NCBI RefSeq assembly: GCF_024347675.1
Contig: NZ_AP024882.1
Coordinates: 434,001-498,000, forward strand
DNA: 64,000 bases
From: Vibrio ishigakensis
GTDB taxonomy: Bacteria; Pseudomonadota; Gammaproteobacteria; Enterobacterales; Vibrionaceae
Reading direction: 5' to 3'
Positions 26,457 through 34,170 of this stretch are shown here, in pieces; positions within the stretch are counted from its first letter, which is position 1, and each line of letters opens with the position of its first letter. The notes below the pieces were generated by a model. That model saw only the letters and a list, made by a program, of their open reading frames with translations, was not told where the DNA came from and made no database searches. Both the position numbers and the translations under genes were made by a program.

Positions 26457-27740
26457 CTAAGCTTGTTCTAACACAAAGTGTTCAACTTTGCCCTGTTTAG
26501 ACTGTTTTGAGCGATACATAGCCTTGTCTGCATTATCTACGAGTTGCAGGGCATCGACAGTATCTCGAGGTGCTACAGAAACACCGGTACTGAACCTAAC
26601 CTGGAGTTGATGCCCTTTGTATAAAATTGGCTCTCGAATGCTCTCGACTAGATTTTGAACCACCTTTTCGACATCCTTTTCTGAGCGCACGGATTGAAGC
26701 AATACGATAAACTCATCACCGCCAAAGCGATAAACCTCATCGGTAGCTCGAAGCAAAGATTTTAGCCTCTGGGCGACGGTCTGAAGCAAGACATCCCCAT
26801 ACTCATGCCCAAGCTGGTCGTTGATCTGCTTGAAGCCATCCATATCGATAAAACAGAGGCCAACGTACTTTCCTTCCGCCTGACTCACCTCTATAGAGTT
26901 TTCAATATCGGTATACAGGGTAATGCGGTTCTTCACCTTAGTCAGCTCATCGGTGTGAGCCTTGATATGCAGATCTTCATGTCTGCGATGCACACTCTCA
27001 CTCATCTTATAGAAGCGCCCCATCAGATAACCAATCTCATCCTTCGGTAGGTAGTCCACTACATCCTGTCGCTTACCTTGCTCCACCTTCTGCGTCGCAT
27101 CCACCAACTTGGTGAGTGGGCTAAACAAAGCACGGTTAATGGTGATCAAAGTAAACAGAGCAAGGAAGACCATGATCAAGCCCTCGATGACTATCATCAT
27201 AGTGATATAAGCCCGGGCCTCGCGGTAGTCGCCATTACGCTGTTCGAGCAGTCGTTTCTCTTCACCATCAAAGGAAGAAAGGTAAGCGCGAATGTTGTCC
27301 ATATACTGCTTACCCGCGTTGGAACGAACCACAGCAAGGGCCTGAGACGGCTCGATGTTATACATCTCTATGGTTTGAGCCAGTTCTTCTAGCTTGTAAT
27401 CAATATCGACAATCAGCTCATCTAGAAGCTCTTGCTGACCGGGGTTATCTGAAGTGAGTGACTTGAGCTCTGCCCAGATCTTCTTAATCTCATCGCGAGA
27501 GCGGAAATAAGGTTCTAGATAGTAGTTTTGCCCTGTAAGCAGGTAACCCCTCTGTCCCGTTTCTGTATCTGAGATAGCGTTTAGCAGTTCTCCAGATTTC
27601 TGCAGAACCTGATTAGTATGCACTACCCACTGCAGCTTATTTTCACTGCGAGATTCGAGCACATATACAAAGCCAATATTGGCAATGGAAAAGAAGAACA
27701 GCGTCCCAAGTAGGAGCCTAAGTTTGGTTTTTATGGTCAC
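26457..27740 (-). CDS. Membrane diguanylate cyclase with CHASE3-like sensor, HAMP and GGDEF
   Basis: The 427-residue protein has an N-terminal membrane helix, a periplasmic CHASE3-like helical sensor (residues about 30-180, with SDTETGQRGYLLTGQ, a typical CHASE3 motif), a second membrane helix (MMIVIEGLIMVFLALFTLI), a HAMP linker and a C-terminal GGDEF domain. The active site RFGGDEF (GGDEF at residues 340-344) is intact, so it should make cyclic di-GMP. The inhibitory I-site RATD at 331-334 is also intact, implying product feedback. The start is GTG at 27740 with AAGGA upstream. No EAL domain is present. Confidence 0.92.
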   Translation of the reverse strand: MTIKTKLRLLLGTLFFFSIANIGFVYVLESRSENKLQWVVHTNQVLQKSGELLNAISDTETGQRGYLLTGQNYYLEPYFRSRDEIKKIWAELKSLTSDNPGQQELLDELIVDIDYKLEELAQTIEMYNIEPSQALAVVRSNAGKQYMDNIRAYLSSFDGEEKRLLEQRNGDYREARAYITMMIVIEGLIMVFLALFTLITINRALFSPLTKLVDATQKVEQGKRQDVVDYLPKDEIGYLMGRFYKMSESVHRRHEDLHIKAHTDELTKVKNRITLYTDIENSIEVSQAEGKYVGLCFIDMDGFKQINDQLGHEYGDVLLQTVAQRLKSLLRATDEVYRFGGDEFIVLLQSVRSEKDVEKVVQNLVESIREPILYKGHQLQVRFSTGVSVAPRDTVDALQLVDNADKAMYRSKQSKQGKVEHFVLEQA

Positions 27741-27767
27741 GAAATCAATCCTTTGCAGTTCGCATTA

Positions 27768-28697
27768 TTATTCGAGTGCGGCTTCCAGCCTACGACAAAT
27801 ATTATCCGCTAATCGGTGACTAGCAATATTTCGCTCGATCACAGATGAATCTATGTGATTAGAATCAACAACTTGTAGCCAATCCGTCATCATTGAGTGA
27901 AAGCCCTTGCTCGCTAACATAGGCGTCCAATCCTTAAGGTTTAATTGCTGAACTGAATTGTTCTGCAAGTATTTACCAGAGACGAAAGAATCAAACTCAT
28001 AGGCGCGATTTTGATAACAGGCAGACACGGTTTCTCGGGTAATACCAAATTGACGATTCATGCTCGCTTGCAACAAGGTGTTGCCCGTCTGCCATTGCAC
28101 ATCGATTCGACCCAGCTTATCACCCACCTTTTGGGTAAAGATTTCAACGCCTTCTAGACTCGATTGTGCATTGAGGTTGATGCTATCTAGGGGATGAATA
28201 AAGTCGTCAAAAATGAAGGTGCGAATATCGCCGGGAAGATCGAACCTATGCTTCTCCCATCGAAGAGACAGGAGATCCCCAACCTTACCGTTAGCCAGTT
28301 CAGTTACATGCTGGTTGTAAAGGGGAATATGGCGGCGATTAAAGCCCACATACAGAGGGACGCCTTTGCTAATCGCCAGTTCGTAAAGCACATCCACATC
28401 ATCGGCGTTGTCGGCCAAAGGCTTATCGACAAAGGTTGGGACACCTTTTTCTAGAAAGAACTTTGCCAATTGAACGTGCGCAGAAGTTGCGGCATGTATC
28501 ATAACTGCGTCGACACCAGACTTAAGTAGCTCTCGGTAGTCCGAGCAAACTTCAGAGATTCGATACTGCTGTGCCAGTGACTTCATCACCTCTGAAGATC
28601 GAGTGCTAAATACAAGCTCTACGCCTGCTAATTGAGTGATATAAGGGAGATACGCTTTCTGCGCAATATCGCCTAAACCAATGATTCCTAACTTCAT
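27768..28697 (-). CDS. Gfo/Idh/MocA-family oxidoreductase, YceM/MviM-like
   Basis: The 309-residue protein opens with a Rossmann motif GIIGLGDIAQKAYLPYI and carries the family's CVDKPLA-type motif as TFVDKPLADNADD plus YVGFNRRHIPLYN. Sequence and length recall E. coli YceM (MviM), a putative NAD(P)-dependent dehydrogenase of unknown substrate. It lies 27 bp upstream of the GGDEF gene on the same strand, so the two may form an operon. Its start faces the csrB control region. Confidence 0.85.
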   Translation of the reverse strand: MKLGIIGLGDIAQKAYLPYITQLAGVELVFSTRSSEVMKSLAQQYRISEVCSDYRELLKSGVDAVMIHAATSAHVQLAKFFLEKGVPTFVDKPLADNADDVDVLYELAISKGVPLYVGFNRRHIPLYNQHVTELANGKVGDLLSLRWEKHRFDLPGDIRTFIFDDFIHPLDSINLNAQSSLEGVEIFTQKVGDKLGRIDVQWQTGNTLLQASMNRQFGITRETVSACYQNRAYEFDSFVSGKYLQNNSVQQLNLKDWTPMLASKGFHSMMTDWLQVVDSNHIDSSVIERNIASHRLADNICRRLEAALE

Positions 28698-28813
28698 TTT
28701 CTTCCGTACCTTGAGGGAGCAGGCTTCAATATAGCAAACAGAGCAGCCGATTAAGATCGACAGGTATACATATTTGCACTTAATTGATCATCGGGACGAT
28801 CCTCCCTACTTCT

Positions 28814-28831
28814 TGTGCGAGATCTCTTACA
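28814..28831. promoter_or_regulatory. VarA/GacA-type box upstream of the first csrB gene
   Basis: TGTGCGAGATCTCTTACA fits the GacA/UvrY/VarA consensus TGTAAG-N6-CTTACA, with one degenerate arm. Its centre is about 167 bp upstream of the predicted RNA start, the same distance as the box at the second copy. Confidence 0.75.
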
Positions 28832-28954
28832 AAGAAGTCAGCGATCTGACAGATATTTCATGGCAATCTCCCGAAAATAAAGTTAAGTCATTGTTTTTAA
28901 TGAATAAGTTATTTTTCACTCACAGGTAAACAGATAAAAATACGCCATACATGA

Positions 28955-28983
28955 TTGTTACAGCCCGCTATACAGACGATACT
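28955..28983 (+). promoter_or_regulatory. Sigma-70 promoter of the first csrB gene
   Basis: TTGTTA (28955-28960) and GATACT (28978-28983) are 17 bp apart. The predicted start, 7 nt after the -10 box, is G28990 of GTCGACAGG, which equals the 5' end of E. coli CsrB. Confidence 0.7.
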
Positions 28984-28989
28984 AACCAT

Positions 28990-29278
28990 GTCGACAGGAA
29001 GTTGGCAGGAAAAGGAACAAACCCTAACGGATTAGGTATCTTCAGGAAGAAGATTTGATAACTAAGGATTCGGTTATCAGCAAGGAAGTGAAGCTCTAGG
29101 ATAGAGTTCGCCCGTCAGGATGACAGGCTAGGATGGACACCGCTAGGATGGCGACGACATGGAACTAGGTTAACGGATTTTAACCACTATCAAGGAAAGA
29201 TGCAGGGAGCACTTTTAGTAGCCGGATTGCTGCGAAAGAGAATAGACCCCATCAGGTTCGCCTGGTGGGGTTTTATTT
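28990..29278 (+). ncRNA. csrB: CsrB-family regulatory RNA, copy 1
   Basis: This RNA of about 289 nt starts GTCGACAGGA and contains 17 GGA motifs, several in hairpin loops (for instance GTCAGGATGAC and CGCTAGGATGGCG), the binding sites by which CsrB RNAs sequester the translational repressor CsrA. The 3' end (CAGGGAGCA ... TAGCCGGATTGCTGCGAAA) matches E. coli CsrB closely from memory. It ends in a terminator with an 11-bp stem and TTCG loop at 29246-29278. The upstream VarA-type box indicates activation by the VarS/VarA (GacS/GacA) system. A second copy lies at 33752-34042. Vibrios typically have two or more such RNAs. Confidence 0.93.
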
Positions 29279-29456
29279 TGTCCGTAGTTTATGAACCCCT
29301 TATCTCCTATCGAGAATAGACTTCCACTTCGATTAGGTTCGCCTTGTCAGGTTATATTTTTTCTTCAATTTGAAACCCTTACCCTCCACCGATAATAGAC
29401 TTCCACTTCAATTAGGGTAAAACCAGTTGGGGTTTTATTTTGCCTGCAATTTGAGC
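29238..29456 (+). repeat. Three degenerate tandem copies of the csrB terminator module
   Basis: The csrB end GAGAATAGAC...TTTTATTTTG recurs downstream as GAGAATAGACTTCCACTTC at 29312 and GATAATAGACTTCCACTTC at 29391, each followed by a decayed hairpin, a T-rich run (TATATTTTTT; GGGGTTTTATTTTG) and a CAATTTGA segment. The period is about 74-79 bp. The copies look like remnants of repeated duplication of an RNA 3' end, and may act as back-up terminators. Confidence 0.65.
29246..29278 (+). terminator. Terminator of csrB copy 1
   Basis: An 11-bp stem (ACCCCATCAGG with CCTGGTGGGGT, one T-G pair) closed by a TTCG tetraloop is followed by a T-rich tail. Confidence 0.9.
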
Positions 29457-29485
29457 TATCAGCTATCAGCTATCAGCTATCAGCT
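29454..29485. repeat. Heptanucleotide tandem repeat (AGCTATC)4
   Basis: Four perfect head-to-tail copies of AGCTATC plus a partial fifth (AGCT) lie between the csrB terminator modules and the chitobiase terminator. Short perfect arrays like this can vary in copy number. Confidence 0.85.
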
Positions 29486-29496
29486 TAAAAATGATA

Positions 29497-29521
29497 AAGC
29501 CCCATTCAAAGAATGAGGCTT
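29497..29521 (-). terminator. Rho-independent terminator of chb
   Basis: An 11-bp stem with one mismatch (AAGCCCCATTC/GAATGAGGCTT) and an AAA loop lies just after the chb stop codon; the minus strand runs into a T-rich sequence. Confidence 0.8.
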
Positions 29522-29526
29522 GGTTT

Positions 29527-32181
29527 TTATTTAGCGGCTAATAAGGTCACGCGACTGCTTCTTTGTCCCGAAGGAGAAACACTGCGGATAAGAACGACTC
29601 CGCTAACCTCAGGCTTTTTCTCATCAAAGTAGGTCTGCCAGCTTTCACCCATATTGGTTGAATACTCCATAGCGATACCCGGATAAGACACGTTCATGAC
29701 CAGCTTTCCTTCTTTAACTTCAGCACCTGGTACAGGTAATCTGAAGTGAAGGTCTCGCAGTTCAGCCTTGGCCAGTTCTCGCTGACCCAAGATATTGACA
29801 AATCGACTCCAATCTCTATTAAGTGCATTCAAATCAGTGTGTTTGGTTGATGAGGAATACTCAGTATTAGCCTCATACTCCTGCTCCCAATCTCCTGTAT
29901 TCCAGCTTCTCTCTGCAACCGCAAACAGACGTGGGAAGGTCATATATTCGTATTGATCGTCGGTACGAATAGTCTCTGACCAAAGCGCCGCTGATATGCC
30001 ATATACCTTAGGTGCAGCTGCATCTGGGGAGTTCGCAACGTACTTTTTACCTTCACGGTCAACGGTCAGTTCTGCATTCTGGGCTAGGTTTTCTGGCACA
30101 AATGAGAAGGCTTTCTTGGTATCGGTAGCTCGAGTCGCCCAATAGTATCCGCGCTCGTGCTTATCTACTTCATAAGGCATATCAAAGTAGACAAAGTCAG
30201 GGTTCGACAATACCAACTCGTAGCCATCATTCACCAGTTGGTTAGCCTTTGCTGGCGCGCCCAAAGCAACGGTATCCCACAGGTTCACCCGTACATTTTC
30301 GGTGGCAAACTCTTCACTGCCCTTGTTGTATTTCAAGCCATCCGACCAAATCTGGAAGGTAGGGATATGGTTAGCCTCAACAATCTCAGATACCTCTCCT
30401 GAAAAGTAAGTGAGTAGACCATTAGCATCAGAAATACCCTCTGCCTGCATCATATCCACACATCGAGGAGAGAGCTCATAAGGTTTATTCTCCTTGGATA
30501 GGTCGATGCTACCTTTACCCTCAAGCGATGCTTCTGAATGGTCTTGGAAACCCGAGCCTAACTTAATGTTTTTGGCTTCATCACCACCGTAATGCCAAGC
30601 GTTGAGAGGCATGTCCGCTTCTTTATGCATGGCTTTCACCTCAGAGATAACCTTAGCCACAAAGCGCTTTGATGAGGTCAAACAAGGGTTAATAAAGCTC
30701 TGACGATCGTAAAACTGAACCGTAGTGACATTGGATAAATCCTGTGGATCTATCAGTCGATATTCTTCCGCTTTTTCTTGTTCACCCTGCTCCATGTAGT
30801 GCTGATATCTTGCTTCCATAGATACAACAGCCGCTCGCGAGTGAGCTGGCATGTCAATCTCAGGGATTACCTCGATATGGCGAGCCTTAGCGTACTTTAG
30901 AATCTCGACATAGTCTTCTCGGCTAAAATAGCCTGATCCAAAGTTATTGCTGTCTGCTCCCGAGCCTAGCTGCGGTAGCAAGCACGTACGCTCACTCGGG
31001 TCGAAGCAGCGGTTGCCACCCACTTCAGTCAACTCAGGAAGACCAGGGATCTCAAGTCGCCAACCTTCATCTTCACTGAGATGCAGATGAAGTTTATTCA
31101 TCTTGATTGCTGACATCTGATCCAGCGTTTTCAAGATAGACTCTTTTGAATGGAAGTTGCGCGCCACATCAACCATATAACCGCGATATTCCATGCGTGG
31201 GTGGTCGATAACCTTCATGGTCGGTATGGCGTGCGAACTCATAGGGTCAATCAAGCTAAGTACTGACTGCAGAGCATAGAAGACACCGGTATCATTGTGT
31301 GCTTCTATTAAGATTTCATCCTCTGTGATTTCTAAACGATATCCTTCCGCACTCTCTACTTGTGAGCGAGAGTCAAAGCGCACCTTCACAGGGATACCAG
31401 AATTGCTGACCTCTACCCCCAGAAGCTCAAATTGGCCAACAAGTGCCTGACGAGAGGCTTTCGCGAGAGGCAGACTTGATAGATCAATACCTGTTTCTAG
31501 GCTCAACTCACTGCCAGTTACTTCAACACTCTTAGGTGTTGGTAGTATCTCCTTGGCTACATCAAGGTGTTGTGTGTTTTTGTGTTTCTTAAAGCGACTG
31601 CTTGCAGTTGCTCTTTCATTGTTATCGAGCTCTGAAAAGTAAACCTGCTTGCCCGACAAACCCTCAACAAACTCACTCGAGTCCTCGGTATTAGTGGACT
31701 CTAAATTGCGCGCTTCGGCATTAGGCGCAGTGATGAATGCTCTTGGCATAAAGTCGGTATTAGTGGCATACCAAGATTCGGCAACTAAAGGAATTTCAAA
31801 GGTTTTCTGTTGCTCGAAACCGGTAAATTTTTCGGTAGGTTCAATCTTATGCAGGTCACCTGTGATATGAGTGACTTTGAAGGCATCATTATCTGAAGAG
31901 AGGATAGGACGTATACTGTGGAAATAAATCTGCCATTCTTTAATGTCGATATCTCGACCTAGATTAGTCAATACTAGATTGATTCTATTGCAGGCCGCAT
32001 AGTCTGCTCCGAGTTCGCCGCACTCAACACCCTGGCTGTTACCATGATTGGTGACTATCTCGAAGTTCATATCAAGGGAACTGGCCAGAAAATCGACTTC
32101 TTGTTGGGTGGACGGAGCCTTAGGTGCACATGCCGACAAACCTAAAACCAAAGCACTAGCGATAACTGTTTTCTTAAACAT
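29527..32181 (-). CDS. chb: Chitobiase (beta-N-acetylhexosaminidase, GH20) lipoprotein
   Basis: The 884-residue protein, the usual length of Vibrio chitobiase, begins with a lipoprotein signal (VLGLSAC, Cys18). Domains in order: an N-terminal carbohydrate-binding-like CHB_HEX domain (NRINLVLTNLGRDIDIKEWQIYFHSIRPI), a GH20b domain, the GH20 barrel with catalytic Asp534-Glu535 in WHYGGDEAKN, and a C-terminal immunoglobulin-like domain. It cuts chitobiose and short chitin oligomers to GlcNAc in the periplasm or at the outer membrane. It is transcribed from an unusual leader with a terminator-like hairpin at 32199-32234. No other chitin genes are adjacent. Confidence 0.95.
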   Translation of the reverse strand: MFKKTVIASALVLGLSACAPKAPSTQQEVDFLASSLDMNFEIVTNHGNSQGVECGELGADYAACNRINLVLTNLGRDIDIKEWQIYFHSIRPILSSDNDAFKVTHITGDLHKIEPTEKFTGFEQQKTFEIPLVAESWYATNTDFMPRAFITAPNAEARNLESTNTEDSSEFVEGLSGKQVYFSELDNNERATASSRFKKHKNTQHLDVAKEILPTPKSVEVTGSELSLETGIDLSSLPLAKASRQALVGQFELLGVEVSNSGIPVKVRFDSRSQVESAEGYRLEITEDEILIEAHNDTGVFYALQSVLSLIDPMSSHAIPTMKVIDHPRMEYRGYMVDVARNFHSKESILKTLDQMSAIKMNKLHLHLSEDEGWRLEIPGLPELTEVGGNRCFDPSERTCLLPQLGSGADSNNFGSGYFSREDYVEILKYAKARHIEVIPEIDMPAHSRAAVVSMEARYQHYMEQGEQEKAEEYRLIDPQDLSNVTTVQFYDRQSFINPCLTSSKRFVAKVISEVKAMHKEADMPLNAWHYGGDEAKNIKLGSGFQDHSEASLEGKGSIDLSKENKPYELSPRCVDMMQAEGISDANGLLTYFSGEVSEIVEANHIPTFQIWSDGLKYNKGSEEFATENVRVNLWDTVALGAPAKANQLVNDGYELVLSNPDFVYFDMPYEVDKHERGYYWATRATDTKKAFSFVPENLAQNAELTVDREGKKYVANSPDAAAPKVYGISAALWSETIRTDDQYEYMTFPRLFAVAERSWNTGDWEQEYEANTEYSSSTKHTDLNALNRDWSRFVNILGQRELAKAELRDLHFRLPVPGAEVKEGKLVMNVSYPGIAMEYSTNMGESWQTYFDEKKPEVSGVVLIRSVSPSGQRSSRVTLLAAK

Positions 32182-32198
32182 TTGGACCTAACTAGGAA

Positions 32199-32234
32199 TA
32201 AAAAACGCGAGCTAACCGTCCGTAGAGCTCGCGT
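32199..32234 (-). terminator. Terminator-like hairpin in the chb leader, possible attenuator
   Basis: A perfect 9-bp stem (ACGCGAGCT/AGCTCGCGT, 32205-32213 with 32226-32234) with a 12-nt loop is followed on the minus strand by a run of six T, only 18 nt before the chb start codon. It either ends a leader transcript or attenuates chb. Confidence 0.7.
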
Positions 32235-32405
32235 AAAGGCATCTATAGCGACGGGAAGGGACAAGGAAATAAACCCTTCAAACGCCAGAGCCAAATTGGA
32301 CAAGGAGTGAGTCCATCAGCACTCCAAAATGAAACTTGACGAGCCCTTAAATCTTCAGCGTTAAGACATTGATTTAATTAGGCCCTATTTGAGGTGAATG
32401 CCATA

Positions 32406-32471
32406 TCAAGCAGAAAAAACCACGCACGAAATAAGCGCAGCTATCGATAAGGCCACAAGCACCTTTTTCAA
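32406..32471 (-). CDS. Short hydrophobic leader ORF upstream of chb
   Basis: A 21-codon frame begins with TTG 7 nt after a perfect GGAGG and reads MKKVLVALSIAALISCVVFS plus a terminal Ala before its stop. This is a basic start followed by a hydrophobic run with a Cys, like a truncated lipoprotein signal. It lies in the 5' leader of chb, upstream of a terminator-like hairpin. It could be a leader peptide, a mini membrane protein or the remnant of an entericidin-like gene. Confidence 0.4.
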   Translation of the reverse strand: MKKVLVALSIAALISCVVFSA

Positions 32472-32598
32472 TAGTTTTCCTCCAGAAGAGTCAAATATTT
32501 CAAAAAGTTAATTTTCGGCACAATTTAAGTGATTCCCTTGAACCTGAATAATGAAATATCTAACATCTAGATATTCTAAAGTGGAATATCATAAACTC

Positions 32599-33522
32599 AT
32601 GAATTACGAAGAAATCGCCAAAATTGACCTTAACTTGCTCAAGATCCTCAAAGTGCTAGGAGAGGAAAGAAACACTCGCCGAACTGCCGAGCGTATGTTC
32701 GTAGGGCAATCAACAATTAGTAAGGCTCTGAAGAAACTGCGTGAACTATTTGAAGATGAGATGTTTGTGCGTAAGGCTCATGGGCTGAGTCCAACCCCGA
32801 AGTGTGAAGCCGTTCTAATGCAACTCCCAGTCGTGTTTGAGGCTATTGACGGTATGTTTAATCCATTCTGGGAATTCAATCCAAATACCTATCAAGGGGA
32901 CATCACAGTAGCGGTCAATTCCTCATTTCTTCAACCGATAATGAAGCGTCTCTATCCCAAACTCCGTGCTCAAGCACCTTTGGCAGAATTAAAATTGATC
33001 AATTGGACGTGGGACACCGAAGCTAAACTTCAGCAAGGTCAAGTGGATATTGGGGTTAACTTCTCTATCCTAGACACCTCGATAAAAGTGCGTAATGAAC
33101 CCATATGCAAAGCAAAATACGGGGTATGTTGCTTAGCAGATTCAGAATTTGCCCAAGCCGAAATAACCGTAGATGCTTTATCACAACAGAATATAGTTCT
33201 CATGCTTATGCCAGATTTTGCTGACCGAACAAGCTTTATCGAGCGAGTGTTAGCTCAGGCACAGTTAAGCTCACAGGTTGTCTTCCGCAGCGATCAACTA
33301 ATCACATGTCTCGAAGCCATCAAACATGAAAACGCCATCATGCCAGCATCTACTCTGGTTAGGTCAGCTCTGCCTAAAGAAATGACTATGCGCCCTCTAC
33401 CTAAAGAGATACCGACTCCGGGAGGAGAGATTTCCCTCTATTACTCCAACATTAATCGACAAAATCCTAAGCTAACTTGGCTACGAGAACTGCTCTCTGA
33501 AACCCTGTTGGAGATGGAATAA
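32599..33522 (+). CDS. LysR-family transcriptional regulator (between the csrB copies)
   Basis: The protein of about 307 residues has an N-terminal helix-turn-helix (DLNLLKILKVLGEERNTRRTAERMFVGQSTISKALKKLRE) and a LysR effector domain. I prefer the ATG at 32599, which puts the domain 11 residues in; an upstream in-frame ATG at 32551 adds 16 residues, and neither has a strong ribosome site. It is divergent from chb and is the nearest regulator upstream, on the same strand, of the qrrX-like RNA. In V. cholerae qrrX is activated by a LysR protein, QrrT, so this is a candidate, but only by position. Confidence 0.85.
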   Translation: MNYEEIAKIDLNLLKILKVLGEERNTRRTAERMFVGQSTISKALKKLRELFEDEMFVRKAHGLSPTPKCEAVLMQLPVVFEAIDGMFNPFWEFNPNTYQGDITVAVNSSFLQPIMKRLYPKLRAQAPLAELKLINWTWDTEAKLQQGQVDIGVNFSILDTSIKVRNEPICKAKYGVCCLADSEFAQAEITVDALSQQNIVLMLMPDFADRTSFIERVLAQAQLSSQVVFRSDQLITCLEAIKHENAIMPASTLVRSALPKEMTMRPLPKEIPTPGGEISLYYSNINRQNPKLTWLRELLSETLLEME

Positions 33523-33575
33523 CCAATCGTCACCTTGAAGTAGAATGGTACTTTGAGACGATCTTCCCGAGCCTT

Positions 33576-33593
33576 TGTAAGAGATCTCTCACA
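33576..33593. promoter_or_regulatory. VarA/GacA-type box upstream of the second csrB gene
   Basis: TGTAAGAGATCTCTCACA is a near-perfect match to TGTAAG-N6-CTTACA, centred about 168 bp upstream of the predicted RNA start. It is followed by the segment GAGTCAGCGATCTGAC, which is also found after the first box (there AAGTCAGCGATCTGAC). Confidence 0.8.
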
Positions 33594-33716
33594 AACGAGT
33601 CAGCGATCTGACTAAAGTTTCATAACAGTCATGAATGCAGCTCTGTAAGCCACTGTTTATATTAGACTTGTTATTTTTTGTTCAGATGTAAACTACTAAA
33701 AATACGCCATACATGA

Positions 33717-33745
33717 TTGTTCTAAAGCACCAGAAAGAAGATACT
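33717..33745 (+). promoter_or_regulatory. Sigma-70 promoter of the second csrB gene
   Basis: TTGTTC (33717-33722) and GATACT (33740-33745) are separated by 17 bp, as at the first copy; the start is predicted at G33752 of GTCGACAGG. Confidence 0.7.
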
Positions 33746-33751
33746 AACCAC

Positions 33752-34042
33752 GTCGACAGGATGTTGGCAGGAAAAGGAACAAACCCTAACGGATTAGGTA
33801 TCTTCAGGATGAAGATTTGATAACTTAGGATTAGTTATCAGCAAGGAAGTGAAGCTCTAGGATAGAGTTCGCCCGTCAGGATGACAGGCTAGAATGGACA
33901 CCGCTAGGATGGCGACGACATGGAACTAGGTTAACGGATTTTAACCACTATCAAGGAAAGATGCAGGGAGCACTTTTAGTAGCCGGATTGCTGCGAAAGA
34001 GAATAGGCCCCAGCTGATGCAAATCAGTTGGGGCTTTATTTT
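33752..34042 (+). ncRNA. csrB2: CsrB-family regulatory RNA, copy 2
   Basis: About 291 nt, nearly identical to the first copy from GTCGACAGG to GCGAAAGAGAATAG, with a few substitutions (for example GATGTTGG for GAAGTTGG and AGAATGG for AGGATGG) and a different terminator: a 12-bp stem (GCCCCAGCTGAT/ATCAGTTGGGGC) with a GCAA loop at 34007-34042. GGA motifs are again in hairpin loops, so it should also titrate CsrA. Both upstream control elements are conserved at the same spacing, implying co-regulation. The suffix 2 is only a label for this window. Confidence 0.93.
34007..34042 (+). terminator. Terminator of csrB copy 2
   Basis: A 12-bp stem with one G-T pair and a GCAA tetraloop is followed by TTTATTTT. 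Confidence 0.9.
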
Positions 34043-34134
34043 AAGCTCAATTTGAGCGTTTCAGACGCTCTGACTCACATAGCTCGCTCTAGCAGACACT
34101 TTCTTCATTCCTGACCAAAGTCTTACTTTTCCTC

Positions 34135-34164
34135 TACTTGTCAGTGTGTTACTTGTCATACAGT
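34135..34164 (+). promoter_or_regulatory. Promoter with direct repeats for the qrrX-like RNA
   Basis: TACTTGTCA occurs twice with a 15-bp period (34135-34143 and 34150-34158), overlapping a TTGTCA -35-like box and ending at a TACAGT -10-like box (34159-34164; 15-bp spacing). The imperfect spacing and the repeat suggest a promoter that needs an activator. Confidence 0.5.
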
Positions 34165-34170
34165 AAGCAA

